From the NCBI RefSeq assembly GCF_037042905.1, contig NC_087251.1, forward strand, positions 39,242,373 to 39,306,372: a stretch of DNA of 64,000 nucleotides, in the 5' to 3' direction. The stretch is from Lytechinus pictus (Eukaryota > Echinodermata > Echinoidea > Temnopleuroida > Toxopneustidae). The position numbers and the translations under genes are program-made. Below are positions 22,130 through 37,400 of the stretch, in pieces (the stretch's first letter is position 1; each line of letters starts with the position of its first letter). Below the pieces are notes generated by a model. The model had not been told where the DNA came from. It saw nothing but the letters and a program-made list of their open reading frames with translations, and searched no databases.

Positions 22130-25100
22130 CTTTGTCGAGTAAAGAACACAAAAAGAAAACAACGCGTGATTATTATAGAATACTAGCCATTATAAATGCA
22201 AAATTTATTCTCCATAACAAGAATTTTGAGTTTCATTTTTCCTCATTATATCTTTTATAATCTATCAGAATCACCAAAAATATTGATGGAAGTGTTATAT
22301 CCTATTTTACTAAGTAAATTCTCAAAGAAAATATGCATCAAAAGTTGCAGAAAATCATTAATATGGCATTGAGCACCTTCCTTTTATCCCGTGCTTTACC
22401 CCCCCCCCTGCATATAGGTAAGCTATTACGCTCTTTTAGCTTAAAGTTCCTTAATTCTTAGATTTCCAAATAAACTGCTTAAAAACATGTTATTTCACTT
22501 TGAATCATATTTGATTTCCTGATAGCAATCCCAAACATGAATGGATATACTCACTGGCGTTGAACCTGACGGCCGCTTCTGAAGAAGGTGAAATCTGTTG
22601 AATGCTGATAATTGCGTCAAGAACCACATTACCTCTTTCCGATCGCCCCTGAAGACCTAAAATCAAGGCCTGACTGACGTCACCTAATGTGCTTGAACCG
22701 CCGTCTGTTGACTGAAGAAAACATAGAATTGGAAATGAAAAGTTATGTCTTTGATATTGAAATTCACTTGTAATGTTTGCACCTGCACATGTGCTGTCTG
22801 TGATGGCTAAAGGTCAGATAATCAAACAAAATTGTAAAAAAACGAAGAGTCGAGAATGGTGAATGAGAATTTTCAGTTGACACTTGGCCACTCTCCACCC
22901 AGGTGTTAAATGGGTTTCCGGTAGTTGTAGGATGCCAACTTTAATGCCGCTGGCTTATAAATGAGAGCGTATGACTCCTCATTGCCGGAATACTCCGCAG
23001 TCCGCAGGGAGTGGAGATTGTGCCTACACCGTATGCAATGACCATTGTAATAAACTATAGAAATAATTGTAAATCTGTAAAAGCGCTTACAGACCCGGGG
23101 ACCGTTTCATAAAGCTGTTCTTAAGTTAAGAGCGACTTTAAGAACGACTGGTGAACCCTTCTTAAGCGCTAATCCATCGCCAATTCAATACCATGTACCA
23201 CAAGAAAGGATCACCAGTCGCTCTTAACTTACGAACAGCTTTATGAAACACCCACCTGGGTCAGATATTTGGTGTACAAAAGTGGAATTTTATTATCAAT
23301 GTCGTAAATCCATTTGGTAAATTTAGATCCTAGATCTACAACTATCTCAGAAACCTACCATGGTCAAATCGATAGTATCGGTTTCTTGAAGAACCTTTCG
23401 GCACATGATGAAGACGGCCACATCCAGTGCAGCAGCGTGTATCTGTGGTAACTGTCTGATACCATTACACACTGCATCAACGGTCATCCCCTGCAGGTTT
23501 TTAGGAAGATATAAAATGGCATTTTGTCATTGGGGAAAAGGTGTTCAAAGGATTTTGCTGTAGGCAATTGTCCGTTTGCTGGTATGAAATATATATTTAC
23601 AAAACATTCATATTCCACCTTTGTACTTCAGTTTTCCTTTATAGGATTTCTGTAATAGACCTACAATATTTTAGTTGTATACTTTTCAGTAATATCCACT
23701 TAAAATGTACACCAAAAATTGATATACAGGGTTGTCATGAAATCAAGTTAAGCTTATTATGACACCCCCTGCAACCTTTTTAATCTATATGTCATAGAAA
23801 ATACATCTTTGTTGATTGTTTTCCTTGTAATTAAAGACGCTTTCTTCAAATATCTTTTTGATTCAAATCAAATATTTTGTTAATACTCTGTTTATTGCAT
23901 TTCCTTTGTTATATTGTTCATAAAAAGTTGCAGAGAATCATCAAGTAAAATAAGTTATAAAAAAACATAGGCCTGTTTCCAAAAGACCACGTACTAATTT
24001 ACAGTGTTATTAATAACAAATCATTTTTTCTAACTCCATAGATTTAAATGGCATGCTCGGAAAGATAACAAAGAAGTCATAAACCCACACAGATAAAAAA
24101 AAAAATGAAAAGGTACAGTACCACGGGCATTATCCACAAGTTGAATGTTAAAAACAGACGGATAGAGCTTCCAGATGCATTATTGCTCTGGCCAGATTCA
24201 CCAACAATCTCGGCAGTGTTGTATAGCGACATAAAAGTACTGCTTCCATCTTTTATATAACCAGGGTGATCAGTTGGATATCCGTGTCCTTGTTCATACC
24301 CGCCTAAGGTTCTTCCGGATGCTGTCTTTTCGCAGACTCCCCAAGGATGACAAGGAGGCGTAAAGCACTCGTGTTCTCTTATCGGCCGGCAGGTATACCC
24401 TTCGGAACAGCGAAAACTTGACTGGTTTTCTAGTCCGTTAATGTCGAAGGTTCCATCTGCTACAGCTAGGCATGAGGATGGGCCACACCACACCTAACAA
24501 GACAAGAAGAAAAAGTGACAGGTGTGGCAACAAATATCGTCATCCTCAATGATAGTGAAAGAAACCGTGATGATAATGATAATTAGATGATGATGATAAT
24601 GATGATGATGATTTTGGTGTTGATGATGATGGTGATGATGATGATGATGGTGGTGGTGCTAATGGTGGTGATGATGGTGATGAGGATGCTAGGCATGACA
24701 ATCGGCCACACCACACCTAACAAGACAAGAAGAAAGAGTGACAGGTGTGGCTATAAATATCATAAACCACGATGGTAGAGAAAATAACGATGACAACAAT
24801 GATAATGAATTAAAGATGATCAGAACTCAAACCACGAAATATGTAATATGATTTTTTTTCAAGTTTGGTTGTTGCTGTTAAGAAAATAGTTTAATGCACT
24901 GACTCAACTTTTTGTATGTCGTTTTCATTCAGTTGCGAAAAGATGAATGTTAGCATAATTACTATGAGAAAGGACAGAGAAAATCCCCCTGGAAAAAACA
25001 CAGTGTCATACAGTGTCACCACAGTGTGTTCACATTGTGGACTATCTGAAAATATTATTCACACGTCAAAATGCTCAAATTCAACAGTATGAAGTCATTT

Positions 25101-25417
25101 TCACACTATATAGACACCTCGACAATGTGACTGTTCACAGCGTGTTCACATGGTCGACTATGTGAATATGTGACTCAAATTTAAGTGTGAAGGTGATTTC
25201 ACATTGTGTTCCACACTGTGGAATACACTGTGGAACACTGCGTTCTTTCCAGTGGGGATGTTCCTATATTTTTTTCTTATCACTTAGGAATATGTTTAAA
25301 TCCTATCTAAATACCTAAATTTCACTTGAAGAGAAAGGTTACTACCCACTTCCTTTATCTGTTAATAATCATGTATTCTCTATCAAATTCTCTATCGAAT
25401 TTGATTATATATATATT

Positions 25418-25481
<64 letters not shown>

Positions 25482-28400
25482 GCGTTTGTATTGTAATTTT
25501 TTCTGTTGAAAAATGACAAATAGGAATTTGAATTTGAAATGGTAATATCTAAACGGATGCACTGCTAGGTCTGTAATTTTCACAGATTTCTTCGAAAAAT
25601 CGATGAAGCAAACCTTTGAACAGACAATGAGGCCGTCATCACACCGACATCGGTTGCAGTCCTGTTGCCACGTCTCTTCATGAACACGAAGATGCCGTCC
25701 AGACTGACACGATCTCGGCATAGGATCATAACCGATTACTAAATATAAACCAAACATGAAAGAGAATCTTGATAAGAAAATCTTGTATTCGGATTATGAT
25801 TTCAGGTTTGATTTTCATATAATACGTGTGATAACAAATACTGCAACACGACATTGCCCCCATAACAACAACCCAGACTCAAATCTCACCTCCCGATACA
25901 CATGGCAGTCAATTTTCTTCTGGGCAATAGTTTACAAAAGGGTACCATGAAGGTGCGTAACCTCATGTTTATGATGTATTCTCTTTTAGATTGAAGGAAA
26001 AAAAACAGGTAAAGTGGTTATAGAGTTAGAAGTTAGTTCCTGGTGGAGAGTAAAGTCTCTCTATTACATCCCTACTGACTAAATAAAGGTAGAATACGGA
26101 AAATATAGAAGGACAGAAAATAAAAATTTGCTTCATTTGTAAACCAACCTTGTGAGCATGTTGTTCCGTTTCTTCCAAGAGGACAATGACATGTATATGA
26201 TGCCATTCCGTCTACACACGTACTTCCATATGCACAAGGGCTTGAAAGGCATTGGTTGATATCTAATGGTATAATGATATGGCGAACCTTAAACATCTGT
26301 TACAGGAGATTTTATCAAATGTTGTATAAAACATGTCAAATGAAATAATTACAGTAGAAAATGTATCTTAAAAATAAAACACATCGAGAATCTTCTTTTT
26401 AAGGGACCATCTCAGTATTAGATAGATTTCTTAGCTAAGATATTAGAGCGGTAATCTTTCTATCTGGTACCCGAGGTTCGAATATAAGTTGATGCGTAAG
26501 TCCCTTTTGGATGAAATATTACTTCCCATCCCTATTAGAGGTTGTCAATCTGTTGACCTTCCTCACTTTCAAACATTGATAATACAGCACCCAGTTGAAC
26601 TATAAATAATGATAATAATGATAATAATTATAATAATAATAATGATAATAATAATAATAATCAGTCCTTATATATTGCCTAATGCATATGAACGCCGTCT
26701 CTAAGCGCTTCGCTTTATATTATTACACTGGTTGTCGGATCCTAACTTGCCCGCATACAATGTATGTACTTCCTCGACTCACAGGGGAGCATTTCAAAAA
26801 GTGTAATCTGTAACTACATTTAAGATCAGTATCTTACTTATTCTGCAGCTAGGTCCCGCGAATCCTTCCGCACAGTGGCAGAGAAACCAGTTGATCCCAT
26901 CCACACACTTTCCTCCATTGTGGCAGGGGTTCAGGCGACAGTCATCCACATCTATCATGAAATGTCAATGTAAACAGGAAAAGCAAAGGCGTTATGTTTA
27001 TGATCTTGGTCTAGCCTTAGTGGTTTCGTCAATGGCTAGTTATCCCACCGCTGCCACCACGGTAAAATAAAGGAAATTAAACACATCTTATATGTTGCTG
27101 CTGAGAATCACACAATCTTCATTAGGTAGGATGTCTGAACATAGCCGACCATAAACATAACATAATAGTGGCGTAAATAAACCCGAATCAATTTTAAAGG
27201 AATATAAATTGAATAAGTGATTATGTAAAGCGACCATTAATATCGAAGTAAGATTTCAACATCTTTTAGCAAATATTACAGGACTTTTCTTCATGTGATT
27301 TATTAAAGATATATATCCCGCATTTTTATTGAAAGTTAGGTATCAATTTGTTTCACTTCTGAAGCAGAGCTGTCAAAGACTGTAAGATGAAATATTGAAT
27401 AAGATGACGACAATTGATTAAAAATTCTGTTATTGCATCATCATAACTTGATTTCAGGAGAAATTGATATTTAGGATCAAAAGAGCAAAAAGACAGTCCA
27501 ATATTACTTACTCTTGTCACAGTTGGCTCCCTCAAATCCATCTTTGCAGATACATGTATATGACTCGCCACTTGGAATGCATGTCGCCCCGTTTACACAA
27601 GGTCTGCTAATGCATATGTCCTGGACAGCTGACAGTAGAAGAAACACATTATGGCAAATTTTACAGCCACAGGAGAAAATCTAACATAGGAGGAATCTAT
27701 AGAGTTTATTTTTTTCTGCATTCACATCAGTATCAGAATTTCAGGAGACCACCATCGTGGGCGTTTAGGCTTGATGATGAAGACGGCCTCGTAATCTTTA
27801 TATTTCAAATAAAGTGATAATGACAATGGTTCTGAACAGATACCAAAATGAAAATTTATTATCAATTTTTCCTCCTCTTTTATCGTATTATTAAATCTAA
27901 TTACATTACATCCGATGCAGAAACTAATGACTACGATTTTGAACTTTGAATACGATTTTGAACAACATGTTTCTTGGACATACAAAACATATTTCACAGA
28001 GTATCGTGTGCCCTTTGTAAGCATGGGCAGTATAGTTTTAATTTCAAATACAATAGGAATCTATACATGATCAGTGGCGTAACAGGCGGGGGCAGAATTT
28101 GATTTCTGTAATAAAAATGTCAATTTTTTTGCTAGCTCGCTTCCTTCGCAACTTTTTTAAAAGAGAAATTCTGCCCGATACGCCATATCTGGTCCCTTCA
28201 AAAATTTTGCCTCATTACACCACTGCCTGTTCATTCCATGATTATGACCGGGAAATGTTTGGCTCTTGCCCCCCCCCCCCCCCCTGGCCACCGACCCCTG
28301 TTACGCCCCTGTACACATGACTTTGTTTTTTTATAAGGTATACGCTCTTAAAAATAAAATTGAATTATAATATTGATTATGCAGACCTTCAACTGGTTAG

Positions 28401-31400
28401 TTTGTACCTACCAATCTGACAGGAGATTCCTTCCCATTCTGGTGGGCAGAGACACATAAAGGATTCTCCAGTATCTTCACAGGCTCCATCGTTACGGCAT
28501 GTACTTGAGTCACAGTGACTTTCAACTACACGAAACAAGAATAAATACAGTGAATACAAGGAAGAAAGAACATTTTACCACTGCGCATCAAAACCAATGC
28601 AACAGTTGAAGCCTTCAATGAAGCACTCAAATGCCATCCTTCATCTCGAAATAAACTTTAAATGAAGAGCTCATAATGTATCTAGTATGTTATCATATTT
28701 AATTGTACATTAATTTATGTTAATATAGGCGCTATATAAACTTAACGTATCATTATTCTTAAAAAATAATAATACCGTGAAAAAGTGAAAAGGATAAATG
28801 CGATTCATCAAGCAATTTGATTCTTTGACGGATATATTTTATTTTCACTCGGTGATCCTGGCAGGGAAAAATATCAATTTATTCCTTCTTTTAAAACGGT
28901 TTACTGACAAATACAGGACATCGTCCACTACTTAAATTCCTTAAGGCCGACTTGCAAAGTCATTTACATTGTAAAATATCATGAAAAGTTACACAAAAAT
29001 AGAGTTCCATAATTGCAATACCCATTTAATACATGTGCATGGTCAGTGGTCACGGAGATAAAGGTGATAGTATCCTCTATCACATGTAAAATGCATGGAC
29101 CTATCCACGGAGGATTATCTATTGTTACTGGGGGTGCTGTGACAATGCTCAGTAACAATAAACTAATCCTCCGTGGATAGGTCCATGGCAGATGTAGACA
29201 TTTTTAGAGCTGATACTATTTTCCAGAGTTTAATGGTAGAAAATAAATTTTCATTACATTTTTTGAAGATGTGAAAAACACCTACGTGAATTGCAAGTTT
29301 TTCCCATCCACCGTTCAGGACAAACACACGTAAAATCGGCATGGAGATCAACACAGGTTCCGTTGTTTCTGCACGGGGTTGCCGAACATTCATCTGTGCC
29401 TTTATAGAGCAGAACCAAACACCAAAACACAGTCATATTCCATTAGAGAATAATCTGATAATTCCACAATAAACATTATTTTAGATTCATATGAATAGTG
29501 TAATTTCAAGAGCTCGTGATTATTATTAGTATTTATGAATCGGAATAGAGATCTTTACGTTTGCTGATTTCCCTTCTGAAACCGAAATTTTAAGTAGGTG
29601 AATGCAGTACAGAATATTTCTGGATCTCTTCAACAGATAGAGGGTAGGCCCTGTATCTATTTCAGAATCAACCCACAGCAGATTTGTTTAGTGGGCCAAA
29701 AATGAGTAAACAAAAATGGGGTGTGTGGCAAAATCTCTTCTTGATGCCGAGCAAGCGAAGATTTTGACCTTTTCAAACCGAAAATCAAATTTGGAGCTTT
29801 CCTTTCCTTTTATTTCATTTTCTCCTTCTTTTTCATTTATTTCTTTTGGTCACAGAACTTTCGTGGTTCATGGCCTCAACCCTCACCCCACCTGCAGGCA
29901 AGTGTTTTTTGTAATTTCTTTGAGCATCCTTACCAATGTTACAGAAGATACCTTCCCATCCTTGGGTACAGACACACTGTATTGATGATACAGAATTGAT
30001 ACACGTTCCTCCATTCTGACACGGATTACTTTCACAACAGTCAATCCCTGTAGAGAGATGAAAGGAATAATACTACTTGAAGTATGTTAACCGTAATTTC
30101 CAAAGACAAATTAGGTCGGTTAGTTGTCGGCTTCGTAGGTGTATTTGCAACATTGCAATAAAGCTAGATATGAAGCAAGTACCATAGCACCTTATTATGC
30201 GAAATCTGGAGCTGTGCAAAGCTTAATTATCACTTAACTAATCACACCGAAATAGGCACGTGAATTCAAGGTGAAAAATGCAAACCAGTCTTACGTTCAT
30301 GACAATATAGGCCAGTGTATCCTGTGTCACAGATGCAGGAGAATCCGCCATTATTGTCCAGACTTATACAGGAACCATGAGGGCCACAAACGTTGGATGG
30401 TTGTTGGATCGGTCCACCGGTACTGGTTGCTCCTGCTGTCACGGTGCAACTGTCTATTACTGTTTATTAATGATTGATATAAAGATTGAAGACACTCGTA
30501 ACAAACGATTCCATGTATCTGTGTCTATTCTAAAATCTCATAAGATGTCTTCTAAGTTTATAATTTGCAGCAGATCTCAAATATCTGTATATTACCTTCC
30601 ATTCCCATCAGATAGTGTAGTAGTTGTTTTACTGTCCATGTCAGTATTGATGTCAGGGTATTCCAGTGATTACCCATAATTCCATGATTTTTTTTTATGA
30701 ATGATAACCACTGGGGAAGCCAAAAGGCAGAGAAGGCACTTCTAATAATATTGCACTATATAGTGCGTCCCAGAAAAAAGGAAACCGGGATTCCCATGTC
30801 TTTTTAATTTAAATGCAAATAAATAATGGTATTTCATTTACATAATCATATAATTCAATTATTCTTCTTTATTTTGATACCTAATATGAAGCAAACACTT
30901 CGCGCATTAATGAGCAAGACGAGTTTGAAATTTTAATGTCAAAACCAGGTTGCGCAGAAAATTTGGACAAGACTGGTTCGTGATACGACGATCGTGCATA
31001 TTCGACGATTGGCTCATTAACTTTTCTTTTGTATTCTTTGCTAAGCTTCTCTCACTGATCCCTGAAGTGAGAGTGGATTCAGATTCACACGTAAGTTTCT
31101 GCGCAAATCGTTTCTGATACCCCTTTCATAAACCCAATTATGCGGCTAATAGCAGCATAATTTGGTCGTTAAATCGGAGGAGGACCATAGTTATCTGCAT
31201 TATTTTGATGCTGCTATTATCCGCATAATAGCGGCATCGGGACCAGATTTTGACTTTATGAACGCATTTCCAAATAATGCGGATAATTGCCATGGTGCGG
31301 TCATAAGGTCACCCTTTTACAACACAACCGCATCGGAGGGGGCGTGTGCAGTTGTCATGACGATTATCCGCCTTTTTCAGGACGGGCGCTTGTAAAAATA

Positions 31401-34400
31401 GTGCGGATTATTTTTGGAGTTTGTGAACGCAATTTTTATTGAATTATCCGCATTACTCTTAGGCGGCTAATTGGAGGATGGGTTTATGAAAGGGGTATGA
31501 AATGCCTCAATGTTTATTGTTTGTAATCTGCCATGCGTGAACAATTTGCTAAGCTGTTGGTTTCAAATGAGAGATGAGATTCCACTCTTGTTATGAGTAT
31601 AACATTTATAGTAAAAACTTATTTAATAATTGTGAAATTTATCTCTGAAAACGGGTTTCCTTTTTTGTGGGACGCACTGTATATTGGTCCTTAATGTGTT
31701 ATTACCGATAGTATCATCTATTTATCAGATTTAATGACAGAATAATTAGTTGAAAGTAATTTACCCTGACAAAGTGAGTCTTGACAAAAAGTCTTAGCAT
31801 CGGAACAGTTCTTTCCTTGGTGACTCTCTGGGCATGCGCAGAAGTAATCCCCGAAGAGATTAAAGCAATTTGCTCCGTGTTTACAAGGATTCGGGTTGCA
31901 AAGGTCTACGTCATACTAAAAAATAAAATCAAATGTACAGTTCAAAATCGTTATAGTATTGTGTATATGAAATGGGAAAGGATAAAACACCAGGCCCTAC
32001 TCTACAACAACATGAAGAATGTATGGTAACAATAATACTATTTGCTAATGTATAGAATTACAGGATTGTTGATAGCTCATTATCTGGGGGTAATCTTCTC
32101 GAGCTCAAACACAAAAAATCATGCTTCTAATTTTTATCTAGTTTTTCAAGTAAAGTAATCTTATAAGATTACCTCCTTTTTAAATATATCAATAGTTTAT
32201 TTTACAAAAGAAGAGTGGAATAAATGGTATAGATCTTAACACCCATTATCATCTTTTTTTTAATAACAATGTTCAATCTGTTCATAATTCCAGAGGAATG
32301 TTTAATGAAACAAAGATTGGGTGATTTTCACTGACTAATTTGCTCTGAGCCAATCAGATGCAAGGATTTCGGTAGCTTAAAACAATAGTAGGTGAAAATC
32401 ACTGAATATTTGTATTTTGAATGGTTAGTAAAAACTGATTATGAAAAGTACATAACCCTTTATATGTAGATCTCTCAGCCCTTTCCTTGCCCTTCTTCCT
32501 TTCTCGTATTGTGTATTTGTAGAGTGTTTGTGTTACAGGCATATCCTGTCACAAGCCTTTGCTTTCAGGTAACTACGCCTTCTTCCTAAATCAAATACGC
32601 TGTTTATTTATACTCTGTTAATTATGACTAATAATTTTGTATGATTTATACCGAAAAATTATATTTTGTGAAAATGGAAGAAAATGTATGTTTATTTAAA
32701 TGAATGAATGAATATACCTGGCAGCGAGTTCCCGAGAATCCTGGCATGCACTCACACTGGTACCCATTGACGAGATCCGTACACGTCCCTCCATGAAGGC
32801 AAGGATTACTGATGCACTCATCCACGTTCGTCTCGCATTCAGTGCCAGTGAAACCGGGTCGACACACGCAGATAAATGAGTTGATTAGGTCCTTGTAGAT
32901 TAATGGATGAAAGTAGGGAAGTTGTCTTGTTTAGGATAATAGGGACATTGTTTCTATGTTAAGTACTCATGTTACCCTGTCCATATGAAGTAGTTTACTA
33001 AAATGATATGATCGATCAAATGGTCGTTACTTTGTACTTTGGGTAAAGATTAGGGATACATAATATGAAAATCTAGGAGAAAATAAAGTGCCGCCAATAA
33101 ATGATTGAGGGACCCTCTCCTCGTTTATCTACAATTGCCACTTTGTACTCGGGTGTGGTAAATGACTACCTAATAGGAGATCCCTGAATACTCGAGCGCC
33201 CAATTGGGGTAGCGTGCTATAAACCAGGGTAATAGTATACAGCGCTTACAAACATTATAAGCGTATTAAGCACTATATAAATGCGGCATATTATCAGTAT
33301 TTTATCATAACTAATAATCGATTCCATTCAAAATCAGCTCTAACATGGTGTGGGTATACACTTACCATGCATGTTGCACCATTAAAACAATGTCCAACAC
33401 AGTCGTTAGCATCTGTAATGATAATATTTTGCATAAGTATATCACATATAGCAATGAATTTTTAAGGACAAAACATGACAAAAATGTCGCGTTGATACAT
33501 ATAAAGATACAACAGACTGGAGCATCTTATTTTCATATCTTTTTCTCTGAAATTCGTTTGCATTTTAAGTTGTTGAAAAGCATAAAAGCCTACATGGCAT
33601 ATCACTTTTCTTGGAATATTTCAGAAGTAAATGCCAAATGTATCGACTCTAGGAATAGCAAGAATGTAGGGATGGCATAGTGGATTAGTTAATCCTTTTA
33701 GCATTCAAATGTACATAACTGATTTTTCTCGTCTTGAAATGTTAGTGATGGGTGGAAGCGTGTGTCTGATAAAAAATGGAATCATTTATTTGACCATTTC
33801 ATCTCAGTGAACCGAAAAGAAATGCGATTGGCCATCATTAGGCAATTCATATCCGACATTTTTACACCCTGACTATAAGTCAAGTCATCACCTTAAGGGG
33901 CTCTGTTTTATAAAACCCGTTCTCAATGTCAAGTAAAAAGCTATTATTATCAGGTACACAAATGACTTCCTTTTATCGACGAAATCGTATACCGTATTAA
34001 AGGAAACCCTTAAATGAAAATAATCATGCAAATCGATTCATTCCGTAACTAAAGGTAATTGGAAAAAGAGTATTATGTAAAAATAAATCTCATTTTCTTG
34101 GACCCACACTTTGGAATTGAAATTCATGCATACACAGGACCAATCGACCCCCCCCCCCTCCCGATGATTTTTCAATTAGTGAAACAAAGGGGAAAGTAAG
34201 GGAAAAAAAGGGAAGAGGAAAGAAAATCATGATTTGGTTGTGCAATTTTATACTCCTGTAATTAAATCGATATTTCTAGTCGTCTTGCCCGCCCCCTGTC
34301 AAAATACACTGGCACCACCTCTGTGCATTATATACTTACTGACATCACAGTTTCTGCCCGTCCAACCGGGTTGGCAGTCACACAAATAGTCACCAAGCCG

Positions 34401-37400
34401 ATTCCTACACCGGAAGGCATGAACACAAGGCTGTCCTGTACATTCATTTGAATCTGTTCAGTTGCGAGACAAAACAACACACAATTGTATAGAACACCAT
34501 GTAAAGTTCCGTATTAAAGGACAAGTCCACCCCAACAAAAAGTTGATTCAATTAAAAAGAGAAAAATCCAACGAGCATAACACTGAACATTTCATCAAAA
34601 TCGGATGTAAAATAAAAAAGTTATGAAATTTTTAAGTTTCGCTTAATTTCACATAATAGTTATATGCACACCCTGGTCGGTATGCAAATGAGGGAACTGG
34701 TGACATCACTGACTCACTTTTTCTTTTGGATTTTATTATTTAAAATATGAAATATTATAATTTTCTCCTCATTGTCCTGTGAAACAAAGTTTTATTTCTC
34801 ACTGAACATGTGGAGTTACCATTGCTTAACGTTATATGGTTCAGTCAAGTTGGTCCTTATTGTCAAATCTGTAAAAATTGAAATATTGTACAATTCAAAC
34901 AATAAAAAACAAAAGAAATATTGAGTTAGGGACATCACCGATTCTCTCATACGCATGTGGGTAAATTGTGCATATAACTATTTTGTGAAAAATAAGCGAA
35001 ATTTCTAAATGTCATAACTTTCTTATTTTACATCCGATTTTGATGAAATTTTCAGCATTATGCTTGTCTGATTTTTTTTCTGTTGATTCAAAACAACTTT
35101 TTTTTCTGTGGTGGACTTGACCTTTAAGGAATTGATACTATGTATGGGATAACTTGCATCAAATTCTAGATATTTTTTAACAAAAATAATTCACTTCATC
35201 TTAAAAATAAGTCCATGTCAAGTAAATTCAATAGAAATCTGGAAGTAGTGGGGCAAACCAATATTTAATTGGTTGCATTGGGTACTGAAAGCCGTACAGT
35301 TAAGAGAAACATTTAAGAAATGAAATAGAAAAAGATGTTTTTGGGAAATCTCTACTCCTTCACTAAGTCCTAGTTATACATAGGATAGCATAATTGGTAT
35401 CGACTAAATGCTTCAGTCGCACCCATGAGACAGACCAAAACCGACCGATATCATGCCATTGGGAATAGTGTAATAGCATCGGTCCGTCTGGGCCCCGTCT
35501 TACAAAAAGTTGTGATTGATCTGATCAATCGCAACTATGGAAAGCCAGCAAAGTCAACATATAAAATGCAAGTTTGTTCAAAAAAAAATCTAGATATGAA
35601 TGTATATCCATAACGTCACTGATTCTTGACATTTTGGTGTGTTTTCCTTTGTTTACATAGGACATTTTGCAAATTTCCTGTAGAAAAAAATTATCCATCA
35701 ATTATGATGGATTTCCATAGAGTTACGATTGATTGGATCAATCGTGACTCTTTGTAAGACGGGGCCCTGGAGTCGGTTTAACCAGTGTGACTGTAGCATG
35801 AAAAGTAAACTTACCGTACTGGCAGACAGGGCCTTGCCACTGTGACGTACAATGGCATTCATATCCATCTAGCAGGTCAGAGCATGAACCACCATTCAAA
35901 CAAGGAGAATGAACACAGTCGTCAATATCTGCAAAATCGTAAGAATGAATATTGAAAAGTCAATAAGCAAGAGAGTGTCTATGAAATCTAAAATGGGAGA
36001 CGGGCGTTAGTTTATTAATAAACTATTCGCACAATGAATTAATGTTGAGGGAACGTTATGGCGAAATGTCTTTTTAATTTTTTTTTTTTTTTTGGGGGGG
36101 GTAAATCCTATTAAATTAATCATTAAATTATTCATCGATCAATTATTTTTTTCACTACGGATAGCCAACTTTGAAACAAATTTGTAACTACGGTTCATTT
36201 TCTATTCATTAGCCCATCTCTCGATTTGGTCATTCATAAGTGTCTGGGGGCATGAACTGAATCACTTTTTCTTCGCGGTTGTAGCACATTACGTAACAGT
36301 GTGAAAATAAAAAACATATTATTGACAACATTTTTTAAATTTTTGGCTTCTAATATAATTTTAGCACACAGTTAGACCATGGCCTATTGACTGGATTTTA
36401 GAATACCACCCAGGATGTTTACTTACTGGTATTGCAATCTTCTCCTGTCCATCCAGAAGTACAATCGCAGATGAACGCTTCTCCGACTTCGCTACATGTC
36501 CCTCCATTCATGCACGGATTCGAATGACACACTCCCTGTGCTATAACAACAAATTATTTCAGAACATCTGGGTCCCGCTTTTCAAAGACTTGATATAATA
36601 AGAAATGCACAATTTCTATAACAAGATTACTATCAGCCAATCAAATTGAACCATTTTAGTCGCTTTAAACTATATTATTGCGAAGTTGTTAATATGACAA
36701 GTTTTATGAAATGCGCCTCTTTTAATGGTCTGACTCCTTTGTCTAAAGTGACTATCGCTTTTATTATTTGTTTCACAATTTTCTTTCAATCTTCGGCTCA
36801 TGCATATCAAAGAATATACAATATAAAAGTGAAAATGCCCAACTGTATGGATACGATAACATGTTTAAAAGCCATCGGTTTTTACAAAGTGTATTACAAA
36901 TAAAGGGGACTTTTAACTAAAATAAAAGAATACATTCATAATAACATAAGTGGATTTAAATTCGATGAACACATTGGTACTCGCTTTCAAAATACACATC
37001 TTATTAGAGCCACAGTTTTCTATAAATAACAACGTTCCAAAATGCACAACAGAATTTTTAAAAATCATTTTGGGATGACTTGAAATAAAATAGTTTGGTA
37101 TTACTGTATACATACACAATTCGCAGTCTCCACCTCCGAACCCATCCGGGCATCTACAGGCATATCCATTGGCTCTTATATTGATACATATACCATTGTT
37201 TTGACATGGAGTATGACTGCCACAAAAGTCCAAATCTATATCATGGTATCAAATGAGAAAAAATAAGGAAAATGCAAAGCAAAGTTCTTACTTACTCAAG
37301 CAATTTTAATATTTTTTTTTTATGTTTTTGGTAAACAATACACTAGAGGACTGGACGTCCTTACTGGATCAAAGTCAAAAGGTTGATGTTGTCTACCTAG

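Larger units (their letters stand above)
25739..28071. other. JAG/Ser: Jagged introns 17 (part) to 20
   Basis: Noncoding DNA between exons 18-21 and downstream of exon 17. Holds an (AAT)n tract at about 26598-26660. Small ORFs here are extensions of EGF exons past their donors. No other element recognised. Confidence 0.6.
31916..34339. other. JAG/Ser: Jagged introns 10-12
   Basis: Noncoding apart from exons 11 and 12. A short retroposon-like remnant lies at about 33160-33290 (GTAATAGTATACAGCGCTTA; GCACTATATAAATGCGG). A poly-C run lies at 34150-34161. No further gene. Confidence 0.55.

Noticed and set aside
24587..24778. Met-rich 63-residue ORF
   Set aside because: Translation of the GAT microsatellite.
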